From assembly GCF_902459565.1 (NCBI RefSeq), contig NZ_CABPSN010000002.1:806001-870000 (forward strand): a stretch of DNA of 64,000 nt. The letters run 5' to 3'. The DNA is from Pandoraea aquatica. GTDB taxonomy: Bacteria; Pseudomonadota; Gammaproteobacteria; Burkholderiales; Burkholderiaceae. The position numbers and the translations under genes were made by a program. How positions within the stretch are numbered: position 1 is the first letter of the stretch; every line of letters begins with the position of its first letter. Shown here piece after piece: positions 35,540 through 46,813 of this stretch. The notes under the pieces are model-generated. The model was not told the origin of the DNA. It saw nothing but the letters and a program-made list of their open reading frames with translations, and made no database searches.

Positions 35540-36367
35540 ATGAGCACGTTCAAGACGAAGGATGGCACGTCGATTTTTTACAAGGACTGGGGCACGGGCC
35601 GCCCGGTCGTGTTCTCTCACGGCTGGCCGCTTAGCGCCGACGCCTGGGATGCACAAATGCTGTTTCTGGTGCAGCACGGCTATCGTGTGATCGCGCACGA
35701 CCGTCGTGGCCACGGCCGCTCGGAACAGCCCGGCACCGGTAACGACATGGACACCTACGCCGACGACCTCGCCGCACTCGTCGAGCATCTCGACCTGCAC
35801 AACGCCACGTTTGTCGGCCATTCGACTGGCGGTGGTGAAGTCGCGCATTACCTTGGCCGTCATGGCACGAAGCGCGCTGCGCAGGCGGTGCTCATCGGTG
35901 CTGTGCCGCCCGTCATGCTCAAGTCTGACAAGAACCCGGGCGGTCTGCCCATCGGTGTATTCGACGAAATTCGCGCGAATGTCGCCGCAAATCGTTCGCA
36001 GTTCTACCAGGATCTGGCGGTGCCGTTCTATGGCTACAACCGTCCGAACGCCAAGCCGTCGCAGGGCGTGATCGACGCCTTCTGGGCGCAGGGTATGTGG
36101 GGTTCGCACCTCGGTCAGTACCTGTGCGTGAAGGAGTTCTCGGAGGTGGATTACACCGAAGACCTGAAGAAGATCGATATCCCGACGCTTGTGCTGCATG
36201 GCGACGACGACCAGATCGTGCCGATCGACGATTCGGGCAAGCTCACCGCGCAGATCGTCAAGAACGCGACGCTGAAGATCTATCCGGGCGGCGCGCACGG
36301 CATGTGCACGGTCGAGGCGGATAAGGTGAACGCCGATCTTCTGGAATTCCTGAAGAAGGCGTCGTAA
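35540..36367 (+). CDS. Alpha/beta hydrolase, non-heme chloroperoxidase type
   Basis: A 275-residue alpha/beta hydrolase with nucleophile S95 in VGHSTGGGE, Asp in [10 protein letters not shown], His in [10 protein letters not shown] and the oxyanion strand [13 protein letters not shown]. This triad is that of the cofactor-free haloperoxidase/esterase group, which catalyse perhydrolysis or ester hydrolysis. The start has AAAGGATG upstream. It is a single gene closed by a strong bidirectional terminator. Confidence 0.93.
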   Translation: MSTFKTKDGTSIFYKDWGTGRPVVFSHGWPLSADAWDAQMLFLVQHGYRVIAHDRRGHGRSEQPGTGNDMDTYADDLAALVEHLDLHNATFVGHSTGGGEVAHYLGRHGTKRAAQAVLIGAVPPVMLKSDKNPGGLPIGVFDEIRANVAANRSQFYQDLAVPFYGYNRPNAKPSQGVIDAFWAQGMWGSHLGQYLCVKEFSEVDYTEDLKKIDIPTLVLHGDDDQIVPIDDSGKLTAQIVKNATLKIYPGGAHGMCTVEADKVNADLLEFLKKAS

Positions 36368-36386
36368 GACTTTTGTCGCGCCAATG

Positions 36387-36417
36387 AAAAAGGGACGGCA
36401 ATCGCCGTCCCTTTTTT
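36387..36417. terminator. Bidirectional Rho-independent terminator
   Basis: GGGACGGC pairs with GCCGTCCC around AATC and is flanked by AAAAA on the left and TTTTTT on the right, so it works for both the chloroperoxidase-type gene and the convergent aminotransferase gene. Confidence 0.92.
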
Positions 36418-36435
36418 ACTTCAGCGAGCGCCAGC

Positions 36436-37632
36436 TCAGCCGTTCAGCACCTTGGCGATGCTGTCGGCCACTACGGCAACGTTGCTCTCGTTCAGCCCGG
36501 CCACGCACATGCGGCCCGAGCGGATCAGATAGACGCCGTGGGCTTCACGCAGCACGTCGACCTGTTCGGCCGTCAGACCCGTGTACGTGAACATGCCGCG
36601 CTGCTCCAGATAACGCGAGAGCATGGTGTCCGGCACGTGGCCGCGCAGACCGTCGTGAATCGCGCCGCGCATGCGCGTAATGCGCTGGCACATGGCCGAG
36701 AGTTCTTCTTCCCACGACTTGCGCAGCTCCGGCGTGCTCAGCACCTTGGCGACGATCTTCGCGCCGTGCGTCGGCGGGTTGCTGTAGTTCGAGCGCACGG
36801 CGCTCGTCAGCTGACCCAGCACGCGATCGGCCGCTTCCGACGATTCGCAGATCACCGACAGACCGCCGCAACGCTCGCCGTACAGCGAGAAGTTCTTCGA
36901 GAACGAGTTGGCGACAAACGCCGGCAGGCCCTGACGCGCCAGTTCGCGAATCACGAAAGCATCGGCCTCGATGCCCGAGCCGAAGCCTTGATACGCCATG
37001 TCGACGAAGGGCAGCAGTTCGCGCTTCTTGAGCACTTCGATCAGTTGCACCCATTGGGCGTCGTTCAGATCGACGCCGGTCGGGTTGTGGCAGCAGGCGT
37101 GCAGCAGCACGACGCTACGTGCAGGCAGCTTGTCGATGGCGTCGACCATCGCTTCGAATTGCAGGCCACCGGTCGCTTCGTCGTAATACGGATACGTATT
37201 CACCGTGAAACCGGCGCGCTCGAAGATGAAGCGGTGGTTATCCCAGGTCGGGTCGCTCACCCAGACTTGCGAGCCGGGGAAGTAACGCTTGATGAAGTCT
37301 GCGCCGACCTTCAGGGCACCGGAACCGCCGAGCGTCTGCACGGTGGCGATGCTGCCGTTCTTGCGCGCGGGCGAGTCTTCGCCGAACACGAGACCCTGCA
37401 CGGCGTCGCGATAGTTGGCAAAGCCGGCCATCGGCAGATACGGCTTCGGGCCGACTTCCGCCAGCAGCAGCGCTTCGGCCTGACGAACTGCGTTCATGAC
37501 CGGCAGACGGCCTGCGTCGTCGTAATAGATGCCGATGCTCAGGTTGACCTTGTTGGTACGCGGATCTTTCGCGAAATTCTCGTTGAGCGAGAGGATCGGG
37601 TCACCGGGATAGGCATCGATGTGTTCGAACAT
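36436..37632 (-). CDS. tyrB: Aromatic amino acid aminotransferase
   Basis: A 398-residue class I PLP aminotransferase of the TyrB/AspC group: substrate-cofactor residues in SDPTWDNHRFIFERAG and HACCHNPTG, the PLP lysine K246 in NSFSKNFSLYGERCG and the carboxylate-binding Arg near YSRSGRM-like RSGRMCVAG. It converts tyrosine and phenylalanine to the keto acids. Next to an aromatic-type permease and 4-hydroxyphenylpyruvate dioxygenase on the same strand, it fits the first step of tyrosine breakdown, with a possible role also in synthesis. Confidence 0.92.
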   Translation of the reverse strand: MFEHIDAYPGDPILSLNENFAKDPRTNKVNLSIGIYYDDAGRLPVMNAVRQAEALLLAEVGPKPYLPMAGFANYRDAVQGLVFGEDSPARKNGSIATVQTLGGSGALKVGADFIKRYFPGSQVWVSDPTWDNHRFIFERAGFTVNTYPYYDEATGGLQFEAMVDAIDKLPARSVVLLHACCHNPTGVDLNDAQWVQLIEVLKKRELLPFVDMAYQGFGSGIEADAFVIRELARQGLPAFVANSFSKNFSLYGERCGGLSVICESSEAADRVLGQLTSAVRSNYSNPPTHGAKIVAKVLSTPELRKSWEEELSAMCQRITRMRGAIHDGLRGHVPDTMLSRYLEQRGMFTYTGLTAEQVDVLREAHGVYLIRSGRMCVAGLNESNVAVVADSIAKVLNG

Positions 37633-37709
37633 GGCAGTTCCTAGAATAGCGATGGAATAACGATGGGGTAACTTCCGATGATACCGCTAGTGCGGCACTG
37701 CCGGGTGTA

Positions 37710-37732
37710 CGCCGGGCGTCGAAAGCCCGGCG
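37710..37732. terminator. Hairpin between permease and aminotransferase genes
   Basis: CGCCGGGC pairs with GCCCGGCG around GTCGAAA, 16 bases after the permease stop (reverse strand). There is no U-run, so it may moderate readthrough or stabilise the upstream message. Confidence 0.45.
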
Positions 37733-37748
37733 TGCGTCGTTGACTTAT

Positions 37749-39134
37749 TTAACGCGTTGCGCTGACCGGCACCGGCGCGGCCGCGCTTTTCTGACGCAGA
37801 CGGTAGCCGACGGCCAGCACGACCAGCCACACCGGGATCAGATACACGGAGATGCGCAGATCCGGGATCAGATACATCACCACCAGAATGCCGGCGAGGA
37901 ACGCCAGACACAGGTAGTTCGTGAGCGGGTAGCCGAGGCTTTTGAAGAACGTGGTCTCACCGGCGCGTGCCTTGGCACGACGGAAGGCCAGGTGGATCAC
38001 GCTGATCATCGCCCAGTTGATGATCAGGGCCGACACGACCAACCCCATCAGCAGTTCGAACGCCTTGCCCGGCATGAAGTAGTTGATCACCACACACACG
38101 GCCGTGGCTGCCGCCGAGACGCCGAGGGCGGTCAGCGGAATGCCGCGCGAGTTGACCTTGAGCAGGGCGCGTGGCGCGTTGCCCTGACCGGCCAGACCGT
38201 AGAGCATGCGGCTGTTGCAATACACGCAGCTGTTGTAGACGGACAGCGCAGCGGTCAGCACCACGGCGTTGAGCACGTGCGCGACGAAGTTGCTGTTCAG
38301 TTCATGGAAGATCAGCACGAACGGGCTGCCGCCGGTCACGACCTTTTCCCACGGATACAGCGAGAGCAGCACGCCGAGTGCGCCGACGTAGAAAATCAGA
38401 ATGCGGTAGATGACCTGATTGGTCGCGCGCGGGATGGTGCGCGACGGGTCGTCCGCTTCCGCCGCCGTAATGCCGACCAGCTCCAGCCCGCCGAACGAGA
38501 ACATGATGACCGCCATCGCCATGACGAGGCCGGATACGCCGTTCGGGAAGAAGCCGCCGTGTTGCCACAGGTTGGCGACGCTCGCTTGCGGGCCGGCGTT
38601 GCCGGAGACGAGCAGATAACCGCCGAAGCCGATCATGCCGACGATGGCCGCGACTTTGACGATGGAGAACCAGAACTCCATCTCGCCATACGACTTCACG
38701 CTGGAGAGGTTGATGGCGTTGATGACGCCGAAGCACACGAGCGCCGAGACCCACGTGGGAATGCTCGGCCACCAGTACTGAACGTAGATGCCGACGGCGG
38801 AGAGTTCGGCCATCGAGACGAGCACGTAAAGCACCCAGTAATTCCAGCCGGAGACGAAGCCCGCGAACTGACCGCAATACTTGTTGGCGAAGTAGCTGAA
38901 CGACCCGGCGACGGGCTCGTCCACGACCATTTCACCGAGCTGGCGCATGATGAAAAACGCGACGACGCCCGCAATGGCGTAGCCCAGCAAGACTGAGGGA
39001 CCCGCGGTTTTGATCGTTTGGGCGATGCCGAGAAAGAGGCCGGTGCCGATCGCGCCGCCGAGCGCGATCAATTGGATGTGACGATTCTTCAGGCCGCGGT
39101 GGAGCGAGCCATCTTTTGCTGCGTTGGCGGACAT
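37749..39134 (-). CDS. Amino acid permease (APC family, AroP/ProY-like)
   Basis: A 461-residue, 12-segment transporter: N-terminal HIQLIALGGAIGTGLFLG, substrate-binding glycine motif and VMFSFGGLELVGITAAEADDP-like MFSFGGLELVGITAAEA, all typical of the amino acid transporter (AAT) group. The location between the aromatic aminotransferase and 4-hydroxyphenylpyruvate dioxygenase genes, on the same strand, suggests uptake of tyrosine or phenylalanine. Proline or other substrates remain possible. Confidence 0.9.
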   Translation of the reverse strand: MSANAAKDGSLHRGLKNRHIQLIALGGAIGTGLFLGIAQTIKTAGPSVLLGYAIAGVVAFFIMRQLGEMVVDEPVAGSFSYFANKYCGQFAGFVSGWNYWVLYVLVSMAELSAVGIYVQYWWPSIPTWVSALVCFGVINAINLSSVKSYGEMEFWFSIVKVAAIVGMIGFGGYLLVSGNAGPQASVANLWQHGGFFPNGVSGLVMAMAVIMFSFGGLELVGITAAEADDPSRTIPRATNQVIYRILIFYVGALGVLLSLYPWEKVVTGGSPFVLIFHELNSNFVAHVLNAVVLTAALSVYNSCVYCNSRMLYGLAGQGNAPRALLKVNSRGIPLTALGVSAAATAVCVVINYFMPGKAFELLMGLVVSALIINWAMISVIHLAFRRAKARAGETTFFKSLGYPLTNYLCLAFLAGILVVMYLIPDLRISVYLIPVWLVVLAVGYRLRQKSAAAPVPVSATR

Positions 39135-39259
39135 GTCTGTTCCTTACCCTACCTTCGTATTCACGCGACGCGCTTCTCTGTTTTCATGCGGTGAGCACGA
39201 ACCGGAAGCGTTGAGTCGCCACGGTGCGGCGCTTATGACGCCGTCACCGTGTCCTTTGG

Positions 39260-39283
39260 GATCGTCCGTGCGAGCGGACGATC
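39260..39283. terminator. Hairpin downstream of hpd
   Basis: GATCGTCCG pairs exactly with CGGACGATC around TGCGAG, 16 bases after the hpd stop on the reverse strand. It has no U-run. It may separate hpd from the permease gene or protect the 3' end. Confidence 0.45.
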
Positions 39284-39298
39284 GTGTCTCCCCGGAAC

Positions 39299-40372
39299 TC
39301 AGACCTTGAGCGTGCCGCGCTCGATCTGGTCGCGCTCGAGCGATTCGAACAGCGCCTTGAAGTTGCCTTCGCCGAAGCCGTCGTCGCCTTCGCGCTGGAT
39401 GAACTCGAAGAACACCGGGCCGAGCAGCGTCTTCGAGAAGATCTGCAACAGCAGACGCGGCTTGCCGTTCTCGGTCGTACCGTCGAGCAGAATGCCGCGC
39501 GCCTTCAGTTCGCCCACCGGCTGACCATGACCCGGCAGACGGGTCTCGAGCGCATCGTAGTAGAAGTCGTTCGGTGCGGTCATGAGATCGACGCCTGCCA
39601 TTTGCAGGTTGTCGATGACCTGAAGCAGGTTGTCGGTGAGGAAGGCAATGTGCTGAATGCCTTCACCGTTGAAGGCCATCAGGAATTCCTCGATCTGGCC
39701 GCTGCCCTTGGCCGATTCCTCGTTCAGGGGAATGCGGATTTTACCATCGGGGGCGGTCATTGCCTTCGAGGTCAGGCCGGTGTACTCGCCGGAAATGTCG
39801 AAGTAGCGGATCTCGCGGAAGTTGAACAGCTTCTCGTAGAAGTTGGCCCAGTAAGCCATGCGGCCGCGATAGACGTTGTGCGTCAGGTGATCGATCAGGC
39901 GCAGGCCGTGACCGACCGGGTGACGGTCGACGCCTTCGATGTACTCGAAGTCGATGTCATAGATCGACTTGCCTTCTTCGAAACGGTCGATCAGATACAG
40001 CGGTGCGCCGCCAATGCCCTTGATCGCGGGCAGACGCAGTTCCATCGGACCGGTTTCAATCTCGACCGGCTGTGCGCCGAGTTCCAGCGCGCGGGCGTAG
40101 GCTTTGTGCGAATCCTTCACGCGGAAGGCCATGCCGCAGGCGCTCGGGCCGTGCTCGGCGGCGAAGTAAGCCGCTTCGCTGTTCGGCTCGCGGTTCACGA
40201 TGAAGTTGACCTCGCCCTGACGGTACAGCACCACGTCTTTCGAGCGGTGACGCGCCACGAGCGTGAAGCCCATCTGTTCGAAAATGGGTTCGAGGACGTT
40301 CGGGGTAGGCGAAGCGAATTCCACGAATTCGAAGCCCATCAATTGCATCGGATTTTCAAACAGGTCGGCCAT
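39299..40372 (-). CDS. hpd: 4-hydroxyphenylpyruvate dioxygenase
   Basis: A 357-residue Fe(II) enzyme converting 4-hydroxyphenylpyruvate to homogentisate. The iron ligands are H162 in DHLTHNV, H241 in GIQHIAF and E323 in VFFEFIQRE. The start at 40372 (MADLFENP) is the family start; the longer frame to 40432 lacks support. It is divergent from an Lrp-type regulator and is followed by an amino-acid permease and tyrB, forming a tyrosine-catabolic block. Homogentisate dioxygenase is not in the window. Confidence 0.97.
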   Translation of the reverse strand: MADLFENPMQLMGFEFVEFASPTPNVLEPIFEQMGFTLVARHRSKDVVLYRQGEVNFIVNREPNSEAAYFAAEHGPSACGMAFRVKDSHKAYARALELGAQPVEIETGPMELRLPAIKGIGGAPLYLIDRFEEGKSIYDIDFEYIEGVDRHPVGHGLRLIDHLTHNVYRGRMAYWANFYEKLFNFREIRYFDISGEYTGLTSKAMTAPDGKIRIPLNEESAKGSGQIEEFLMAFNGEGIQHIAFLTDNLLQVIDNLQMAGVDLMTAPNDFYYDALETRLPGHGQPVGELKARGILLDGTTENGKPRLLLQIFSKTLLGPVFFEFIQREGDDGFGEGNFKALFESLERDQIERGTLKV

Positions 40373-40697
40373 GATCGTCTCGGCTGGGTGAAGTGATTTT
40401 GCAGGGATGACAGATTCATTGGACGCATGCACCGGCCGGAGGTTACGTTCCGGTCAATACAGACGACATCGGATCGTGCAACAAAATTGTGCGCTCTTGA
40501 CCCATGGGTCGGGATATCACAATCCGCTCGTTCCGATCGGCGAAATCCTTGCCATTGCAAGTGTTTCGCGCAAATTTGCGTCATTTCATGAGGGGCAGTG
40601 TAAGTGCGCCGGCGCAAAATAGGATTTCGTAAATGCGCTAGGGAAACCCTAGGTTATGCATTAATATTTCCAAAATTGATCGTGATGAGAAATAAAA
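40373..40697. promoter_or_regulatory. Divergent control region between hpd and the Lrp-type gene
   Basis: The 325-bp interval contains the 12-bp palindrome GACCCATGGGTC (40499-40510) and, just before it, ACAAAATTGT (40481-40490), a 10-bp palindrome in an AT-rich patch. Lrp-type regulators bind such sites, so control of hpd by the adjacent regulator is likely but not proven. No small gene was supported here. Confidence 0.45.
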
Positions 40698-41165
40698 ATG
40701 CATGACATTGAGATTGATCGGATTGACGTACGCTTGTTGGGGATATTGCAAAGCCACGGACGGATTTCGAATCTCGAACTGGCCGAAGCGATCAAGCTTT
40801 CGCCCGCGCAGACGCTGCGGCGTCACCGCCGTCTCGAAGAAATGGGGGTGATCAAGGGCTACGACACGCGGCTCGATGCGCAACGGCTCGGCTTCAGCGT
40901 GGTCGCATTCGTCCACGTGACGATGGAGCGCGGCCATATCCGCGACCTGTCGAACTTCAAGGGACTGGTCGCGGAACTCGCGCAGATTCAGGAGTGCTTT
41001 TCCGTGACGGGCGACATCGACTACGTGCTCAAGGTCGTAGCGCGCGATCTGAAGGCGCTGTCCGAGTTTCTGCTCGATACGCTGATGCGTATTCCGGGCG
41101 TGAGCGCCGTGAAGTCGAGCGTCTGTCTCGACGAAATCAAGTGCACGTCAGCCGTGCCGCTTTGA
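40698..41165 (+). CDS. Lrp/AsnC-family transcriptional regulator
   Basis: A 155-residue protein with the AsnC helix-turn-helix (EIDRIDVRLLGILQSHGRISNLELAEAI, cut here by family position; recognition helix SPAQTLRRHRRLEE) and a C-terminal RAM ligand domain (VVAFVHVTMERG, CFSVTGDIDYVLKVVARDL). It is divergent from hpd and probably responds to tyrosine, phenylalanine or their keto acids. The ATG at 40698 is followed by a second at 40702 in another frame; the first is used. Confidence 0.92.
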   Translation: MHDIEIDRIDVRLLGILQSHGRISNLELAEAIKLSPAQTLRRHRRLEEMGVIKGYDTRLDAQRLGFSVVAFVHVTMERGHIRDLSNFKGLVAELAQIQECFSVTGDIDYVLKVVARDLKALSEFLLDTLMRIPGVSAVKSSVCLDEIKCTSAVPL

Positions 41166-41183
41166 TGGCCGCGAGGGTTTTCG

Positions 41184-42527
41184 TCACAGCGCAAGACGCG
41201 TTGTGCGCGTCGCCATCCACGCGCACATGACGGATAGCGCGACCAGCCCGCAACCGACCCACGGTGTGAGCCCGAGGGCGTTCGCGTCGACCAGTGCGCC
41301 GCCAGTCCCCGCGCCGAGCGCGACCCCCACATGCATGGCCGCGACGTTCACGCCGACGTTCGCCTCAGCGTCCTGCGGTGCGGTGCGAATCAGATAGTTC
41401 TGCACCACCGGGGAGATCGACCACGACAGCGCGCCCCAAATCATCATTGCGACGAGAAAGAGGGCGACTTGCCAGGCGTCGCCTTGATACGCCATCGCCG
41501 CCAGCGGCACGCTCGCCATCGCCACGAGAAACAGCGACGGACAGCCGAGTAGCGAGGCGACCGGCCCGGCCCGATCTGCGGCCCATCCGCCGAGCCATGC
41601 GCCCGCCACGCCCGCGACACCGAACGCGAGAAACAGCAGGCTCATCGTGTCGGGTGAGGGCGCGAGCAGCGATTGAAGGTACGGCACGAGATAAGCGAAG
41701 AGGGTGAAGTGACCACCGAGCATCGCAATCGTCACGCCCTGTGCTGCGAGACGTCGAGGCTGTGCGAGTGCGCGAACGTAGGCGCGCAGAGTCAGCGCAG
41801 CGGGCGGCGTGCCCGACGGCAACGCGCGCCACAGCACGAAGACGAGCGGGGCGCTCGCCAGCGCGATGGCAGCGAAAACGGCGCGCCACCCGGCCCAGTG
41901 TTCGAGCGTCATGCCCAATGGCACGCCGAGTACCAGCGACGCGCTGATGCCCATGAAGATGATGCCGACGGCGCGTCCGTGATAGTCGGGCGGTGTGATT
42001 TCGGTGGCGAGTCGCGAGCACAGCAGCACGATGGTGGCGCAACTCGCGCCCATCGCAATGCGCGCAGCAAACAGCGCGGCATAGCCCGGCGCGACGGCTG
42101 CCACCAGATTGCTCAGCGTGAAGACGACAAGCGCGACGATGAGTGCGCGTCGTCGCGCATGCCGGGAAAGCCACGCGGCCATCGTGAAGGCCCACAGCGC
42201 GAACACCGCCGAAAAGACGGTCGTCAACTGCCCGGCGGAGGCCATCGACACGTTCAGGCCGTTCGAGATGGCGGGAAGAATGCCGGTGCAGATGTTCTCG
42301 TCGATGCCGACGAGAAACACCGTCAGCGCGAGCAGCCAGACTTTGGCCGTGCGTGGACGTGCGCTCACGGCGGCGCTATCCGTCGACGGCGAACGTGTTG
42401 CGGTGAGCGTTTGGGACGTCGCGGATGAAGCGGGCGAAGATGAAGCAGGCGGGGTGCGGGCCAAGGTGGTCTCCGATGTCGAGACATGTGCCGCGCGACA
42501 CCGGGATTGGCGCCGACGGCTGAGCAT
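41184..42527 (-). CDS. MFS transporter (DHA1/sugar-efflux type)
   Basis: A polytopic protein of up to 447 residues with 12 hydrophobic segments, including FLVGIDENICTGILPAI, RIAMGASCATIVLLCSRLA and GVALGAGTGGALVD. It resembles AraJ/YdeA-type exporters. The first 58 residues are Ser/Thr/Ala rich and not typical; a GTG at 42368 (VSARPRTAKVW) could be the real start. The substrate is unknown. Its end is 16 bases from the Lrp-type gene, convergent. Confidence 0.83.
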   Translation of the reverse strand: MLSRRRQSRCRAAHVSTSETTLARTPPASSSPASSATSQTLTATRSPSTDSAAVSARPRTAKVWLLALTVFLVGIDENICTGILPAISNGLNVSMASAGQLTTVFSAVFALWAFTMAAWLSRHARRRALIVALVVFTLSNLVAAVAPGYAALFAARIAMGASCATIVLLCSRLATEITPPDYHGRAVGIIFMGISASLVLGVPLGMTLEHWAGWRAVFAAIALASAPLVFVLWRALPSGTPPAALTLRAYVRALAQPRRLAAQGVTIAMLGGHFTLFAYLVPYLQSLLAPSPDTMSLLFLAFGVAGVAGAWLGGWAADRAGPVASLLGCPSLFLVAMASVPLAAMAYQGDAWQVALFLVAMMIWGALSWSISPVVQNYLIRTAPQDAEANVGVNVAAMHVGVALGAGTGGALVDANALGLTPWVGCGLVALSVMCAWMATRTTRLAL

Positions 42528-42694
42528 GTCGATCCGTCGGGTTTCGGGACTGGCCCTTGGTTATCCCATGAGTCCACACGATATCGGAGACGCCGCCGAT
42601 GGACAAGCCCGTGCGGCAATGCGTCCCGGTCGGCGACGGTGCGCGAGGGCGCTCATCCCACATCATGGGAAACTCACGAGGCGACACATCATGG

Positions 42695-42724
42695 TTGACA
42701 GCGTCCGAAAATCTGTGATTTCAT
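42695..42724 (+). promoter_or_regulatory. Promoter candidate for the leuL-leuA transcript
   Basis: A perfect TTGACA (42695-42700) is followed after 18 bases by TTTCAT, a 4-of-6 match to the -10 element. Transcription would then start near 42731, right at the ATG of the leader peptide, implying leaderless translation. The -10 match is weak. Confidence 0.4.
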
Positions 42725-42731
42725 GTGCGAC

Positions 42732-42818
42732 ATGATCACCGCGCAATTCTCCCTCTCGCTACGACTACTAGCCCGCTCCACCGGGCTTGGTCCGTTGCTG
42801 CGCGCGTGCATCGTCTGA
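42732..42818 (+). CDS. leuL: Putative leucine-rich leader peptide upstream of leuA
   Basis: A 28-residue open frame with seven leucines (positions 8, 10, 12, 13, 19, 22, 23), too short for normal gene calls. Three of them, at positions 10, 12 and 13, use CTA, a codon that is rare in this GC-rich DNA. The order CTA-CGA-CTA-CTA and the position 133 bases before leuA match the classic leucine attenuator. An AGCCCG/CGGGCT hairpin (42770-42787) starts directly after the CTA pair, as a pause structure would. An in-frame ATG at 42723 is an alternative start. Ribosome stalling under leucine shortage would be the control mechanism. Confidence 0.6.
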   Translation: MITAQFSLSLRLLARSTGLGPLLRACIV

Positions 42819-42858
42819 ATTCCTCACTGAAGCACCGCTGATTTTCCCCAGTTACGCC

Positions 42859-42890
42859 GACCTGAGCCCCGGTTCATCCAACCGGAGGTC
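42859..42890 (+). other. Stem-loop in the leuA leader
   Basis: CCGGTT pairs with AACCGG around CATCC, and GACCT/AGGTC closes the structure from outside. It lies between the leader peptide stop and leuA. There is no U-run, so if it takes part in attenuation it would do so through Rho or translation rather than as a standard terminator. Confidence 0.5.
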
Positions 42891-42936
42891 GTAGCTTATC
42901 TGCGTCTGTGCGTCGTCCGGTTGACACTTTTGCTGA

Positions 42937-44664
<1,728 letters not shown>

Positions 44665-44718
44665 GCCGCGAACGCTAAGGAATGACAGGAAGGACTGAAG
44701 GAGACATTGGGCAGAAGC

Positions 44719-44750
44719 GTCCCGCCCCGCACTGATCGTGCGGGCGGGAC
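44719..44750. terminator. Strong hairpin between leuA and pcaF
   Basis: GTCCCGCCCCGCAC pairs with GTGCGGGCGGGAC around TGATC with one bulged C. It lies between two convergent genes. It lacks a T-run on either side, so termination may be Rho-assisted. Confidence 0.6.
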
Positions 44751-44825
44751 ATCGGGAGCGACGTGGCGGAACTTACCGGTCACCGCACGCACTCCCGGCC
44801 CGACAACATCGGCGGTGTTGCCGTA

Positions 44826-46028
44826 TTACACCGCTTCGATGGCGATAGCGATGCCTTGGCCGACCCCAATGCACATCGTACACAGCGCAAAGCGACCACC
44901 CGTACGCTTGAGTTGATACATCGCCGTCGTGACCAGACGTGCGCCGCTCATGCCGAGCGGATGGCCCAGTGCAATGGCGCCACCGTTCGGATTGACGCGC
45001 AGATCGTCGTCGGCCACGCCGAGTTGTCGCAACACGGCCAGGCCCTGGCTCGCAAACGCTTCGTTGAGTTCGATGACGTCGAACTGATCGAGCGACATAC
45101 CGAGCCGCGCGAGCAGTTTTTGCGTTGCGGGAGCCGGACCGATGCCCATGATGCGCGGTGCCACCCCTGCCGTCGCCATGCCCAACACACGGGCACGCGG
45201 CGTCAGGCCATAGCGCGCCGCACTCGCCTCGTCTGCCAGCAGCAGAGCGCAGGCGCCGTCGTTGACGCCAGAAGCGTTACCGGCGGTCACGGTGCCATCA
45301 GGGCGTACCACGCCCTTAAGTCTGGCGAGCGCTTCCATGCTCGTCGCACGCGGGTGTTCGTCGCGATCCACAATGATCGCTTCGCCTTTCTTCTGGGCGA
45401 TGGACACCGGCGTGATTTCCTCGGCCAGCGTGCCGTTTGCCTGAGCGCGTGCCGCCTTCTCCTGCGAGCGCACCGCAAAGCGATCCTGATCTTCACGGCT
45501 GATGCCGAAATCGGTCGCCACGTTCTCGCCCGTCTCGGGCATCGAATCCACCCCGTACTGCGCCTTCATCAGCGGATTGACGAAACGCCAGCCGATGGTC
45601 GTGTCGTACATCTCTGCCTGACGCGAAAACGCGCTGGCTGCCTTGCCCATCACGAACGGCGCACGGCTCATGCTTTCCACGCCGCCCGCAATCATCAGAC
45701 CCGCTTCGCCCGCCTTGATGGCGCGCGCGGCGGTGCCGATGGCGTCCATGCCCGAGCCGCACAGACGGTTGATCGTGGCACCCGGCACGTCCTGCGGCAG
45801 GCCCGCGAGCAGCGACGACATGCGTGCCACGTTGCGGTTGTCTTCGCCCGCCTGATTGGCGCAGCCGTAGATCACGTCGGCGACTTGCGTCCAGTCGACG
45901 TTCGCGTTGCGCGCCATGAGCGCCTTGAGGGGGATCGCACCGAGATCGTCGGCACGTACCGACGACAGTGCACCGCCGTAGCGGCCGATGGGCGTGCGAA
46001 TCGCGTCGCAGATAAAGACTTCACTCAT
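44826..46028 (-). CDS. pcaF: 3-oxoadipyl-CoA thiolase
   Basis: A 400-residue thiolase with nucleophile C90 in [11 protein letters not shown], the catalytic His in [17 protein letters not shown] and the second Cys in [11 protein letters not shown]. Length and sequence fit PcaF, which cleaves 3-oxoadipyl-CoA to succinyl-CoA and acetyl-CoA, the last step of the 3-oxoadipate pathway. It lies 110 bases after pcaJ on the same strand, with pcaI further upstream. Confidence 0.95.
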   Translation of the reverse strand: MSEVFICDAIRTPIGRYGGALSSVRADDLGAIPLKALMARNANVDWTQVADVIYGCANQAGEDNRNVARMSSLLAGLPQDVPGATINRLCGSGMDAIGTAARAIKAGEAGLMIAGGVESMSRAPFVMGKAASAFSRQAEMYDTTIGWRFVNPLMKAQYGVDSMPETGENVATDFGISREDQDRFAVRSQEKAARAQANGTLAEEITPVSIAQKKGEAIIVDRDEHPRATSMEALARLKGVVRPDGTVTAGNASGVNDGACALLLADEASAARYGLTPRARVLGMATAGVAPRIMGIGPAPATQKLLARLGMSLDQFDVIELNEAFASQGLAVLRQLGVADDDLRVNPNGGAIALGHPLGMSGARLVTTAMYQLKRTGGRFALCTMCIGVGQGIAIAIEAV

Positions 46029-46138
46029 TTGTCTACCTCACCAAAAGGTGGTGCGCAGATTCGCGCAGGAATCTCGCGCATCAAAAAAATCGCCGGTGGC
46101 ATCGAGGCGATGTCCCGGCGAGGGTGTCTTGCGTCGTA

Positions 46139-46789
46139 TCAGGCGACGGCCGGTGAGGCCAGCAGCGTCACACCGGTCAGACGTTGTAGTTCGTCAAACG
46201 AAAGGCCGTCGACCATATCGACGACGCGCAATCCTTCAGGCGTGACGTCGATCACCGCGAGGTCGGTGTAGATGCGCGTGACGCAACCCACGCCGGTGAG
46301 TGGATACGTGCACTGCTCGACGATCTTGCTCTCACCCTGCTTGGTCTGGTGTTCCATCATTACGAACACCTGCTTCGCGCCGCTCGCGAGGTCCATCGCG
46401 CCGCCCACGGCCGGAATCGCATCGGGTGCGCCCGTGTGCCAGTTGGCGAGGTCGCCGGTCTTCGAGACCTGGAACGCGCCCAGCACGCAGAAGTCGAGGT
46501 GGCCGCCACGCATCATCGCGAACGAGTCGGCGTGGTGGAAGTACGCACCGCCCGGTTTGAGTGTGACGGGTTGCTTGCCGGCGTTGATGAGGTCTTCGTC
46601 CTCTTCGCCCTTGGCAGGGGCCGGGCCCATGCCGATCACGCCGTTCTCGCTCTGGAGAATGATTTCCTTCTCGGCGGGCAGATGGTTGGCCACCGCCGTG
46701 GGCAGGCCGATGCCGAGGTTCACATAAGCGCCGTCGGGGATATCCTCGGCGACGCGGGCGGCCATCTGGTCGCGGGTCAGTCGGTTCAT
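46139..46789 (-). CDS. pcaJ: 3-oxoadipate CoA-transferase subunit B
   Basis: A 216-residue subunit B of an oxoacid CoA-transferase with the catalytic glutamate in SENGVIGMGP and the early GAYVNLGIGLPTAVANHL. Together with PcaI it moves CoA from succinyl-CoA to 3-oxoadipate. The gap to pcaI is 24 bases. Acetoacetate transferase (ScoB) would look similar; the linkage to pcaF and the IclR regulator favours PcaJ. Confidence 0.93.
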   Translation of the reverse strand: MNRLTRDQMAARVAEDIPDGAYVNLGIGLPTAVANHLPAEKEIILQSENGVIGMGPAPAKGEEDEDLINAGKQPVTLKPGGAYFHHADSFAMMRGGHLDFCVLGAFQVSKTGDLANWHTGAPDAIPAVGGAMDLASGAKQVFVMMEHQTKQGESKIVEQCTYPLTGVGCVTRIYTDLAVIDVTPEGLRVVDMVDGLSFDELQRLTGVTLLASPAVA

Positions 46790-46813
46790 GTCTTGCTCCG
46801 GTTCAGATGGGGA

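Noticed and set aside
39284-40396. Long forward-strand frame of 370 codons opposite hpd.
   Set aside because: It is the antisense shadow of a clear dioxygenase gene with all iron ligands. High third-position GC keeps the opposite strand open. The same applies to other long antisense frames, such as those opposite tyrB, the amino-acid permease, leuA and opgG.
42690-42735. Forward frame ending at 42735 as a leader peptide for leuA.
   Set aside because: It ends before the leucine-codon cluster, has a different frame from the CTA block and contains almost no leucine near its end.
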